In this document: positions 7,721 to 14,732 of the stretch, piece after piece
Position numbering within the stretch: the first letter of the stretch is position 1
How the letters are laid out: every line of letters starts with the position of its first letter
From: an uncultured Dehalococcoidia bacterium
GTDB lineage: Bacteria > Chloroflexota > Dehalococcoidia > Tepidiformales > Tepidiformaceae
DNA: 33,078 bases
Direction: 5' to 3'
NCBI GenBank assembly: GCA_938015525.1
Contig: CALLPC010000009.1
Span: 1 to 33,078 of the forward strand
Notes under the pieces: model-generated
Seen by the model: only the letters and a program-made list of their open reading frames with translations
What the model was told of the DNA's origin: nothing
Databases searched by the model: none
Made by a program: the position numbers and the translations under genes

Positions 7721-8011
7721 ATGGTCGAGAAGATGACGGAGCAGGCGATTCGCGAGGCGCTGGGAGTGCTGCCGGGGTGGGCGGCGGAGGGGACCGCGGC
7801 GATTGCGAAGACGTTCGCGCTGACGGATCACGTCGCGGCGCTGGGGTTCGTGGTGCGGGTGGCGACAGCGGCCGAGGTGATGAACCACCACCCGGAGGTG
7901 ATGTGGGTCTACAACCGGGTGACGTTCCGACTCAGCACGCATGACGCGGGGGGAGTGACGGAGCGGGACGTGGCCCTGGCGCGGCGGATCGACGAGCTGG
8001 CGGCAGGCTGA
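7721..8011 (+). CDS. Pterin-4a-carbinolamine dehydratase
   Basis: 96 residues covering the whole PCD/DCoH family. The active-site signature is present: AAEVMNHHPEVMWVYNRVTF followed by STHDAGGVTERD, with the His-His-Pro that dehydrates 4a-hydroxytetrahydropterin. The enzyme recycles tetrahydrobiopterin after aromatic amino-acid hydroxylases, and some bacterial members have other pterin roles. No hydroxylase gene is nearby. SD AGGAG (7707-7711) is 9 bases before the ATG; a second in-frame ATG at 7733 is possible. It is divergent from the substrate-binding protein and convergent with the ferredoxin. Confidence 0.93.
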   Translation: MVEKMTEQAIREALGVLPGWAAEGTAAIAKTFALTDHVAALGFVVRVATAAEVMNHHPEVMWVYNRVTFRLSTHDAGGVTERDVALARRIDELAAG

Positions 8012-8028
8012 GGCGGCCAGAGGCCGCC
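8012..8028. terminator. Short hairpin between convergent genes
   Basis: GGCGGCC-AGA-GGCCGCC is a perfect 7-base-pair stem directly after the dehydratase stop and 27 bases before the ferredoxin stop on the other strand. There is no T-run, so terminator function is a guess from position. Confidence 0.4.
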
Positions 8029-8054
8029 CGGGGGGCGGGCGCCTCGCGGGGTTG

Positions 8055-8561
8055 CTAGAGGACGCCGAGGGCTTTGCGGGCGCGGGTGACGAGCCGCTTT
8101 TCTTCTTCGGTGAGCTCGGACCAGTCTTTGATGATCTCTTCCTTGAGGGGGAAGATGTGGATGGCGTCCCAGCCGCAGACGTCCTCGCAGAGGCGGCAGC
8201 CGGTGCACTTCTTTTCGTCGACGGTGGAGACGCCGAAGAAATCGTCGATGCGGTCGGTGTGCTGGAGGCTGAGGGCATCGAAGGGGCAGATGTTGATGCA
8301 GAGCTCGCAGCCGGAGCCGATGCACTTTTCTTCGATGACGACGGCGCGGGGCCACTGGTCCTTCTTATAGGAGCGGCAGACGTTGCCGTAGGTATCGAGG
8401 ATCGCTTCGGGCGGGCAGACGACGCCGCAGGCGCCGCAGTCGATGCAGAGGGTTGGGTCGATGACGTGGAGCTGGTTTCGCTCACCGGTGATTGCATTGG
8501 TGGGGCAGCGCTTGGTGCAGGCGGTGCAGCCGATGCAGGTTTCAATGATGGAGTAGGGCAC
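8055..8561 (-). CDS. Ferredoxin-type protein with four [4Fe-4S] motifs
   Basis: 168 residues, GTG start. Four cysteine motifs: C9-x2-C12-x2-C15-x3-C19; C39-x2-C42-x2-C45-x3-C49; C80-x4-C85-x2-C88-x3-C92; and C119-x2-C122-x2-C125-x3-C129. The first three end in CP, typical of two-cluster ferredoxins; the third has the longer x4 spacing and the fourth ends CG. A soluble electron carrier or the iron-sulfur subunit of a redox complex is likely. No partner oxidoreductase is adjacent: the upstream neighbour is an alpha/beta hydrolase about 60 bases away. A TATCCT box (8596-8591) lies 29 bases before the start. Confidence 0.9.
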   Translation of the reverse strand: MPYSIIETCIGCTACTKRCPTNAITGERNQLHVIDPTLCIDCGACGVVCPPEAILDTYGNVCRSYKKDQWPRAVVIEEKCIGSGCELCINICPFDALSLQHTDRIDDFFGVSTVDEKKCTGCRLCEDVCGWDAIHIFPLKEEIIKDWSELTEEEKRLVTRARKALGVL

Positions 8562-8619
8562 GAGGGGACCCCCGGGAGGGTGTGGGTTTCAGGATAGCAC
8601 GGTGAGCGTGTGAGGGGCG

Positions 8620-9378
8620 TCAGGGGAGGGCGGCGAGGAACTGTTCGACGGCGGCGTTGAAGGCTGCGGGGGCATCGAGGTTGGCGGCGTGGCCGGCGCC
8701 GGGGATGACGACTTTCCGGGCGCCGGGGATCCTGGCGGTCATGTAGTCGGCGGCGCCGAGGAACGGTTCGTCGCGCTCGCCGACGAGGACGAGGGTGGGC
8801 ACGCGGATGGATTCGAGAGCATCGATGACGCGGGAGTCGAACTGGGCAAGCATGCCGCGGGCGGCGAGCGCGAGGCCTTTCGGGCTGCGGTGCTGCGCGA
8901 TGCGGACCTCGGCGCCGGGGCCGAGGGCCTCGAGGCCGCGGGTTTCGAAGGCGACGGCCCGGGCCTCGGCGGTGCGGTTCCAGGCTTCGCGACCCGCCGG
9001 GTTGCGGTAGCCGGGGCCGGTATCGAAGAGCATGAGGGCGCGCGTGCGGCCCGGGTGCGCGAGGTGGAAGGCGAGGGACATGTAGCCGCCGAGGGAGAGG
9101 CCGCCGATGACGGCGCGTTCGATGCCGAGGATGTCGAGGATAGCGGCCATGTCGGCGACGGTGTGGGCTTCGGAGTAGAGGGCCGGGTCGTCGGGGCTGT
9201 CGGACTGGCCGTGGCCGCGCATGTCCCAGGTGATGATGCGGTATTGCGGCGCGAGTGCTTCGACCTGGCCCTGCCACATGCGGGAGGTGGCGCTGTAGCC
9301 GTGGCTGAGGAGGACGGGCGGGCCTTCGCCGGCTGCCTCGTAGAAGATGCGGACACCGTCACGGTCGATAAATGGCAC
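8620..9378 (-). CDS. Alpha/beta-fold hydrolase
   Basis: 252 residues, GTG start with SD GGGAGG about 6 bases upstream. The oxyanion region is VLLSHGYSATSRMW, then WDMRGHGQSD. The nucleophile elbow GGLSLGG contains Ser95. The acid is in LVLVGERDEPF and the His in GAGHAANLD near the C-terminus. All three catalytic residues are present. It resembles 3-oxoadipate enol-lactonase and related esterases; substrate unknown. It is separate from the ferredoxin by about 60 bases and follows the DUF402 gene by 47 bases on the same strand. Confidence 0.9.
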   Translation of the reverse strand: MPFIDRDGVRIFYEAAGEGPPVLLSHGYSATSRMWQGQVEALAPQYRIITWDMRGHGQSDSPDDPALYSEAHTVADMAAILDILGIERAVIGGLSLGGYMSLAFHLAHPGRTRALMLFDTGPGYRNPAGREAWNRTAEARAVAFETRGLEALGPGAEVRIAQHRSPKGLALAARGMLAQFDSRVIDALESIRVPTLVLVGERDEPFLGAADYMTARIPGARKVVIPGAGHAANLDAPAAFNAAVEQFLAALP

Positions 9379-9425
9379 GGACGCCTCCCGGGCGGGGATG
9401 GAAGGGGATTTTACGCGGGAGCCCG

Positions 9426-9965
9426 TCAGAGGGGGCCGCGGGCGGCGAGTTCGCGGCCGAGGATGGCCTCGATGGAGCCATCGAAGGGGAAGCGGCCGCG
9501 GCGGACGGCACGGAGGGCGCGGAGGATGCCGCACCAGGCGGCGCGGCGGACGGCCGGGGGATAGCCGAGTTCGCGCGCGCGGGCCTGGAAGACGTCGCGG
9601 TCGCGGAGGTCGTGGCGGCCGCCGGGGAGGACGATGACGTCGAGGTCGAGGTCGACGAAATCGATGGTTCGGCCGAGGAGACGGGCGGGGAGGGCGGCGT
9701 CGCACTTCGCTTCGATGAAGCGACCCCGTTCATCGAAGAGGTGGAGGGTAGTGAGCGGGGCAGCGAGGCCGATGACGTGGATGGCGAAGGCGGCGTCGGG
9801 GTCGCGCGGGGAGGGAGGCGATTTCTGGTGGCGTTCGCGGTCGTGGAGGACGACGAGCCAGTCATCGCCGCGGGCATCGACGAGGTCGCCGGGCCATTCG
9901 GAGCGGAGGGTGCCGTCGTACTTCAGCTTGCGGACGAGGACCGGGTTCGGCACGAGCTCAGGCAC
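9426..9965 (-). CDS. DUF402-domain protein (FomD-like barrel)
   Basis: 179 residues from a GTG that overlaps the upstream gene stop (GTGCCTGA), suggesting translational coupling. The DUF402 pattern is visible: KYDGTLRSEWPGDLV, LHLFDERGRFIEAKCD, then FVDLDLDVIVLPGG followed by a helical tail with ELGYPPAVRRAAW. Family members include FomD and nucleoside-diphosphate-linked hydrolases with metal bound by Asp/Glu residues; the LDLDV run supplies such acids. The exact reaction is unknown. It is the last gene of a nitroreductase / Rdx / DUF402 unit. Confidence 0.78.
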   Translation of the reverse strand: MPELVPNPVLVRKLKYDGTLRSEWPGDLVDARGDDWLVVLHDRERHQKSPPSPRDPDAAFAIHVIGLAAPLTTLHLFDERGRFIEAKCDAALPARLLGRTIDFVDLDLDVIVLPGGRHDLRDRDVFQARARELGYPPAVRRAAWCGILRALRAVRRGRFPFDGSIEAILGRELAARGPL

Positions 9966-10257
9966 CCGGGGCCGGGTGAGGGTGGCGTTTGAGGGCGGCG
10001 GCTTCGGGGGGCTCGAGCCGGGCCGCGAGGGCTTCCTTCAGCTCGGCGATTTCGGGGTAGCGGCCGGCCTCGCGGCGGGAGAAGACGAGGGTGCCATCGA
10101 CCGAGACATCGAAGTCGCCGCCCCCGGCGGGGACGAGGCGGAGGTCGGCGATGTACTCGCCGAAGGTGTGGAGGAGTTCGTGGGCGACCCAGAGGGCGCG
10201 GGGGAGGAAGTTGCAGCGGCGGCAGTAGGTGATGGTGACGGTGAGGCGAGTCGACAT
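9958..10257 (-). CDS. SelT/SelW/SelH (Rdx) family thioredoxin-like protein
   Basis: 99 residues. The N-terminus LTVTITYCRRCNFLPRALWV has the beta-CxxC-alpha start of the Rdx family, here Cys-Arg-Arg-Cys rather than selenocysteine. Then comes GGDFDVSVDGTLVFSRREAG with the conserved G.FDV and GR.PE-like elements (RYPEIAELKEAL). Such proteins are small thiol redox proteins of uncertain partner. The ATG lies 13 bases after the nitroreductase stop and the TGA overlaps the DUF402 GTG, so the three genes form an operon. Confidence 0.82.
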   Translation of the reverse strand: MSTRLTVTITYCRRCNFLPRALWVAHELLHTFGEYIADLRLVPAGGGDFDVSVDGTLVFSRREAGRYPEIAELKEALAARLEPPEAAALKRHPHPAPGA

Positions 10258-10270
10258 GGTGCCGGGGGTG

Positions 10271-10921
10271 CTAGGGGCGCTTGTTTCCCCACTGCTCCCA
10301 ATAGGTGACGTCCTCGACGGGCTTGCGGAAGCCGGCGCCGAATTTGCCGCGGGGCCAGCCGACGGGGATGAGGGCGGCGGTTTCGACGGTTTCAGGGATG
10401 CCGAGGAGCTTGCGGATATCGTCCTGGCGGAGGCGGTGGAGGGTGGTGAGGGCGGTGCCGAGGCCGAGGGCGCGGGCAGCGAGCATGAGGTTCTGGACGG
10501 CGGGGTAGATGCTGGAGCCGGCGGTGATATCGGGGCGGGAGCCGGGGTCGACGAGGAGGCAGGCGAGGATGAGGACGGGGACCTCGTGGAGGTGGTCGGC
10601 GAGGTACTGGGCGGAGCGCATGACGCGGTCGTTGGCGGCGGCCTCGTCGGGCGGGAGGCCGGGGCGGTTGCCGTAACCGCTGGCCATGAGGCGGTCCCAG
10701 CCCTCCTTGTACCACTGCTGGATTTGCTGCTTTTTGACGGGGTCGGTGATGACGAGCCAGCGCCAGTTCTGGCGGTTGCCGCCGCTGGGGGCGCGGGTGG
10801 CGGCCCAGAGGATTTTCTTGATGTACTCCTCGGGGACGGGGTCGGGCTTGAGACGGCGCATGGCACGCTGGGTGCCGATGACCTGGAAGATGTCGGGCTC
10901 GACGACGGCGGGTTCGGTCAC
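10271..10921 (-). CDS. Nitroreductase-family FMN-dependent oxidoreductase
   Basis: 216 residues, GTG start with CGGAG about 8 bases upstream. It has the FMN phosphate-binding start (TQRAMRRLKPDPVPEEYIKK), ATRAPSGGNRQNWRWLV, the central helix NLMLAARALGLGTALTTLH and the C-terminal IPVGWPRGKFG. The family uses NAD(P)H to reduce nitro, quinone or enone groups. It heads the operon with Rdx and DUF402. A TACTAT box at 10959-10954 could be its -10, back to back with the CoA-transferase promoter. Confidence 0.92.
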   Translation of the reverse strand: MTEPAVVEPDIFQVIGTQRAMRRLKPDPVPEEYIKKILWAATRAPSGGNRQNWRWLVITDPVKKQQIQQWYKEGWDRLMASGYGNRPGLPPDEAAANDRVMRSAQYLADHLHEVPVLILACLLVDPGSRPDITAGSSIYPAVQNLMLAARALGLGTALTTLHRLRQDDIRKLLGIPETVETAALIPVGWPRGKFGAGFRKPVEDVTYWEQWGNKRP

Positions 10922-10987
10922 TGGACGGCTCCGGGTGAAATGGTGGTGGGGCGATAGTAGCGCGTCGGCGGGGACGTGCGAGGCGGA

Positions 10988-10993
10988 TATAAT
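10988..10993 (+). promoter_or_regulatory. -10 box of a leaderless CoA-transferase mRNA
   Basis: A consensus TATAAT ends 9 bases before the ATG at 11003. Transcription would begin at or within a few bases of the start codon. No SD and no clear -35. Confidence 0.65.
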
Positions 10994-11002
10994 CCGCCGG
11001 CG

Positions 11003-12238
11003 ATGGCGGAGCTGCCACTTTCTGGGATTCGGGTGTGTGACCTGACGTGGGTGATTGCGGGGCCGACGGCGACGCGCATCCTGGCGGATTTCGGGGCGGA
11101 GGTGATCCGGGTGGAGCACGGGCAGGCAGCGGACCCGATTCGGCTCGGGCGGCCCATAGCGGGGGAGCGGCCAACGCTGAACAACTCGGGGTTTTTCAAT
11201 TACTTCAACCGGAACAAGAAGAGCGTGCTGCTGAACGTGCGGCATCCGCAGGGGATGGAGGTGTTGAGGCGGCTGGTCGCGGTGAGCGATGTGGTGATCG
11301 AGAACTTTTCGAGCGGCGTCCTGGAATCGTGGGGGCTGGACGAGGCGGCGATGCGGGCGGTCAACCCGCGGGTCATCTCCTGCTCGATTTCGGGGTTCGG
11401 GCACACGGGCCGGGACCGGCATTTTACGACGTGGGGCCCGACGGCACAGGCGCTGAGCGGGCTGACGATGATGTCCGGGCTGCCGGGGAAGCCACCGGCG
11501 GGGTGGGGGTATTCGTACCTGGATCACACGGCGGGGTACCTGGCGGCGATCGCGGTGATGATGGCGCTGCACTACCGGAACCTGACGGGGGAGGGGCAGA
11601 CGATCGATATCGCGCAGGTGGAGACGGGGATGGTACTGACGGGGCCGGCCGTACTGGATTTCACGGTGAACGGGCGGAGCTGGCGGCGGGAGGGGATGCC
11701 GCCCGGGAACCGGGCGTGGGAGCCGCGGGTGGCGCCGCACAACACGTACCGGTGCGCGGGGGAGGACCGATGGGTGGCAGTCGCGGTAAGAAATGATGCG
11801 GAGTGGGCGGCACTGCGGGCCGCGATGGGGGAGCCGGCGTGGGCGGCGGAAGAGCGGTTCGCGACGAATGCCGGGAGGCTGGCCAATGAGGACGCGCTGG
11901 ACGCCGGCATCGAGGCGTGGACGCGGGAGCGGGATGCGTACGAGGTGATGGCGGTGCTCCAGGCGGCGGGGGTGCCGGCCGGGGTGTGCCAGGCGGCCGG
12001 GGACCGGGTGGAGCGCGACCCTCAGCTGGCGGCGCGGGGGTGGTGGGCGACGCTGCCGCACGCAGAGCTGGGGGAGGCGGAGACCGATGGGGTGGCCCCC
12101 CGGCTTTCGCGGACGCCAGGGACGAACCGGACGGCTTCGCCGCTGCTGGGCGAGCACACGCGGGAGGTGATGCTGGGGACGCTGGGGATGAGCGCGGAGG
12201 AGTACGAGGAGCTGGAAGCGATGGGGGTGTTCATGTGA
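11003..12238 (+). CDS. Family III CoA-transferase (CaiB/BaiF type), first of pair
   Basis: 411 residues. Typical start LSGIRVCDLTWVIAGPTATRILADFGAEVIRVE, broken as IRVCDLTWVIAGP and LADFGAEVIRVE. NRNKKSVLLNV and VVIENFSSGVLESWGL follow. The catalytic Asp, which forms the acyl anhydride, is probably Asp174 in YSYLDHTAG. Near the C-terminus are the PRLSRTPG and LLGEHTREV elements. Family III enzymes move CoA between organic acids, as in carnitine, oxalate or aromatic acid pathways. The ATG at 11003 is 9 bases after TATAAT; an earlier in-frame GTG (10976) overlaps that promoter and is rejected. The stop overlaps the next gene by 4 bases. Confidence 0.93.
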   Translation: MAELPLSGIRVCDLTWVIAGPTATRILADFGAEVIRVEHGQAADPIRLGRPIAGERPTLNNSGFFNYFNRNKKSVLLNVRHPQGMEVLRRLVAVSDVVIENFSSGVLESWGLDEAAMRAVNPRVISCSISGFGHTGRDRHFTTWGPTAQALSGLTMMSGLPGKPPAGWGYSYLDHTAGYLAAIAVMMALHYRNLTGEGQTIDIAQVETGMVLTGPAVLDFTVNGRSWRREGMPPGNRAWEPRVAPHNTYRCAGEDRWVAVAVRNDAEWAALRAAMGEPAWAAEERFATNAGRLANEDALDAGIEAWTRERDAYEVMAVLQAAGVPAGVCQAAGDRVERDPQLAARGWWATLPHAELGEAETDGVAPRLSRTPGTNRTASPLLGEHTREVMLGTLGMSAEEYEELEAMGVFM

Positions 12239-13455
12239 GCGGGCCGCTGACCGGGCTGCGGGTGCTGGAGCTGTGCGGACCCGTGGGGCAGTACGCGGGG
12301 AAGCTGCTGGCTGATATGGGTGCGGACGTGGTGAAGGTGGAGCCTCCCGATGGGGGAGAGGCTCGGAGTATCGGGCCGTTCGTGGACGACGTACCGGGGC
12401 CGAACCGTTCGCTGAGCTTCTGGTACTGGAACACGAACAAGCGGTCGGTGGTGCTGGACCTCGAGCGGCCGGGGGACCGGGAGGTTTGGCTGCGGCTGGC
12501 AGAGGCGGCGGACATCGTCATCGAGGACCGGCGGCCGGGGGAGCTCGAAGGCCTGGGAGCCGGGTACGCGATGGTGGCGGAACGGCGGCCGGGGCTCATC
12601 TGGTGTGCGGTGACGGGGTTCGGACAGGACGGGCCGTGGGCGGGGTACGAAACGACGGACATGGTCTCGCTGGCGCTGGGCGGGGCGATGATGATGAACG
12701 GGTACGACCCGGAGGATGCCCCGGGGGCGCCGCCGATACGCGGCCACGGGGACCAGGGGTACGCGACGGGCTGCCACTACGCGGTGCAGGGAATCCTGGC
12801 GGCGCTGTTATGGCGGGACAGGACGGGGGAGGGCCAGTTCATCGACTGTTCGGTGCACGAGGCGGTGAGCAGCACGACGGAGGTGGCGCTGCCGTACTGG
12901 TTCACACAGCGGGTGGACGTCATCCGGCAGACGGGGCGGCACGCCGCGGCAAGCCGGACGGAGCGGTGGCTCCACCGGGCGGCCGATGGGAGATGGGCAC
13001 TGATTTTCGGGGTGGGGCGGGACAACGCGAGCTGGCGGCGGGTCAGGGCGTGGTTTCAGTCAAAGGGGTTCGGGCAGCAGTTCGATGAGCCGAGGTTCGA
13101 TGACCCGGCGGCGCGGCAGCCGGGCCGCGGGAGCCCGGAGGCGGCGGAGATTTTCGCCGAGCTGGGGCGGTTCATCGCGGCGCACCCGGCGGAGGAGGTG
13201 TACCGGGGCGGGCAGGAGCGGCGGCAGGCGTGGGGGGTGGTGCGGAGCCCGGAGGAGAATCTTTCGGACCCTCACTGGGAGGACCGGGGGTTCTGGGTGG
13301 CAGTGGAGGGGGAGGGCAGGGAGGGCCGGCCGGTGCGGATGCCTGGGGCGCCGTACCGGTTCAGCGTGACGCCGTGGGGGCTGCGGCGGCCAGCGCCGAA
13401 ACTGGGTGAGCATACGGCGGAGGTGCTGCGGGAATGGCTGGGAACCGAAACATGA
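12235..13455 (+). CDS. Family III CoA-transferase (CaiB/BaiF type), second of pair
   Basis: 406 residues from a GTG overlapping the first gene (GTGA). It has LTGLRVLELCGPVGQYAGKL, LADMGADVVKVEPP, NTNKRSVVLDLERP and GAMMMNGYD. The probable catalytic Asp173 is in RGHGDQGYATG, and the C-terminus has KLGEHTAEVLREWLG. The two products are distant paralogues with equal length and each keeps its own Asp, so they could form a heterodimer or serve two steps of one pathway. A strong hairpin lies about 110 bases after the stop. The acid substrate cannot be read from sequence. Confidence 0.93.
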   Translation: MSGPLTGLRVLELCGPVGQYAGKLLADMGADVVKVEPPDGGEARSIGPFVDDVPGPNRSLSFWYWNTNKRSVVLDLERPGDREVWLRLAEAADIVIEDRRPGELEGLGAGYAMVAERRPGLIWCAVTGFGQDGPWAGYETTDMVSLALGGAMMMNGYDPEDAPGAPPIRGHGDQGYATGCHYAVQGILAALLWRDRTGEGQFIDCSVHEAVSSTTEVALPYWFTQRVDVIRQTGRHAAASRTERWLHRAADGRWALIFGVGRDNASWRRVRAWFQSKGFGQQFDEPRFDDPAARQPGRGSPEAAEIFAELGRFIAAHPAEEVYRGGQERRQAWGVVRSPEENLSDPHWEDRGFWVAVEGEGREGRPVRMPGAPYRFSVTPWGLRRPAPKLGEHTAEVLREWLGTET

Positions 13456-13500
13456 CCGACACGCGGCGATAACGGGGAGTTCATCGGCGGACGGGAGACT

Positions 13501-13544
13501 GGGGACATCGGGACGATCCCGAGGCAGCCGCCTCCCCTGTCCCC
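13501..13544 (+). other. Possible three-way RNA fold
   Basis: GGGGACA (13501-13507) pairs with TGTCCCC (13538-13544). Inside are TCGGGA-CGA-TCCCGA (13508-13522) and GGC-AGCC-GCC (13523-13532). All pairs are perfect. No known riboswitch or small-RNA family is recognised. Confidence 0.35.
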
Positions 13545-13563
13545 TCCGGGCGCGCTGCGAGCT

Positions 13564-13595
13564 GAGGGCCCGGCGTTCGGTGCCGCCGGGCCCTC
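13564..13595. terminator. Strong hairpin after the CoA-transferase pair
   Basis: A perfect 12-base-pair stem, GAGGGCCCGGCG (13564-13575) with CGCCGGGCCCTC (13584-13595), and an 8-base loop. It is followed by TCTACGTTT, a weak T-tract on the + strand. Confidence 0.55.
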
Positions 13596-13811
13596 TCTAC
13601 GTTTCCGCGGACGTCGGCGGCCGGATTCGGGAAGGTATGTTCCCGTGTTCGCAGCAAAAATCGGCCGGAACGTGAAGATTCGGTAGCTGCGGCTGACGGG
13701 AGCGGCTTGCAGGAGTACGGTAGGAGCCTGCGACATCTGGAATTCACGGGCCTGTCATGCGGGCGTGACGGGGAGGTCGCAGGGTGACGCCATCGATGGG
13801 GGGTGACACCG

Positions 13812-14033
13812 ATGGTCCAGGGTGTTCCAGGTTCGAACCGGGTCTCGCTGTACGAGCTGCTCCGGGCGCGCCGTGTGCCGCTGCGGGACGTGAGCGCGCT
13901 GGGGGTCGACCGGGACGACCTCGGCGCGCCGGTCCAGACGGCGGCGCGGCGGGCAGGCGTCAGCCCGGAACGGCTGGAGGCGGCGCTGTTGCAGCAGCCG
14001 CAGGAGCGGGAGAGCGTGGTGACCGTGCACTGA
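13812..14033 (+). CDS. Small uncharacterised protein with HTH-like segment
   Basis: 73 residues. GGGGGTGA (about 13799-13806) is 5 bases before the ATG, and nearly all third positions are G or C, so it looks truly coded. The sequence has a helix SLYELLRARRVPLRDVSA and a second segment AARRAGVSPERLEAALLQQP that resembles a helix-turn-helix. No family is recognised, and DNA binding is only a suggestion. It runs toward the LysM gene and stops 20 bases short of it. Confidence 0.6.
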   Translation: MVQGVPGSNRVSLYELLRARRVPLRDVSALGVDRDDLGAPVQTAARRAGVSPERLEAALLQQPQERESVVTVH

Positions 14034-14053
14034 GCGCCGGCCGCCGGTACGGC

Positions 14054-14713
14054 TCAGGGAATTCGGACTTCCTGGCCGACCTGCAAGAGACAATCGGCCG
14101 CGAGGCCGTTGAGGGCGATGAGCTGCTGGACCGTGACGCCATAGCTGGCAGCGATGTCGGCGCAGGTATCGCCGGGTTTGACCACGTAGACCTTGCCCGA
14201 GGTGCCCGATGACCCGCCGCTGGAGCGGGGGACGGTCGGGGTCGGGCGGACGGTGGGGTTGGAGGTGAGGCCGCCGGTCGTTCCCGTCACCGGCGTTGGG
14301 GTGGGGACGGGGATGATGAGTGCGTCGCCGACGCGGAGGTTGCCGCAGGCAGTCGGGTTGGCTTTGATGAGGGCATCGAGGGAGATGCCCTCGGCAGCGG
14401 CGATGGCGGAGCAGGTGTCCCCGGATTTTACGGTGTAGGTCTTGCGCGGCGCGGGGGTCGCAGCGCCGCCGACCGGCGTGATGGAGGCTTCGCTGCCGCC
14501 CTCGAGGATGACCTGGTTGCCCTGGATGCGATAGAGGACCGGGTTCTGCATCGGCGTGGCGGTCGGGACGCGGGCCGGGTCGGTGATGCGCTCTCCGGAG
14601 GCGGACTCGGGCTGGCCCCCGCCGCCGCAGGCGGCTGCGATGAGGCCGGCGCCGACGAGCCCGGCAAGGAGTGCTGCGCTGCGGCGACGGAGGGAGCGGC
14701 GCATGGGGTCCAT
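14054..14713 (-). CDS. Lipoprotein with two LysM domains
   Basis: 219 residues from the ATG at 14713 (14704 is also possible). Basic start, hydrophobic helix and lipobox IAAAC with Cys29. Residues 92-135 and 175-218 are LysM peptidoglycan-binding repeats (TYTVKSGDTCSAIAAAEGIS; VYVVKPGDTCADIAASYGVT), joined by a Pro/Thr-rich linker. Each LysM has two cysteines (101/123 and 184/208) placed to form one disulfide per domain. The protein likely tethers the membrane to peptidoglycan. It begins 19 bases after the M28 peptidase stop, so the two are probably one operon. Confidence 0.9.
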   Translation of the reverse strand: MDPMRRSLRRRSAALLAGLVGAGLIAAACGGGGQPESASGERITDPARVPTATPMQNPVLYRIQGNQVILEGGSEASITPVGGAATPAPRKTYTVKSGDTCSAIAAAEGISLDALIKANPTACGNLRVGDALIIPVPTPTPVTGTTGGLTSNPTVRPTPTVPRSSGGSSGTSGKVYVVKPGDTCADIAASYGVTVQQLIALNGLAADCLLQVGQEVRIP

Positions 14714-14732
14714 GCTGGGGCGAGCCGCAGGG

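Larger units (their letters stand above)
13456..13811. other. Gene-free spacer of about 355 bases with several hairpins
   Basis: No reading frame here has coding-like third positions. It holds, in order, a branched fold at 13501-13544, a terminator-like hairpin at 13564-13595, a small GGGAA/TTCCC inverted repeat near 13630-13645, a GCAGG/CCTGC repeat near 13708-13732, and the SD of the small gene at 13812. Confidence 0.5.

Noticed and set aside
10976..11002. Earlier GTG start for the first CoA-transferase
   Set aside because: It would place the TATAAT promoter inside the coding region and adds residues outside the family start.
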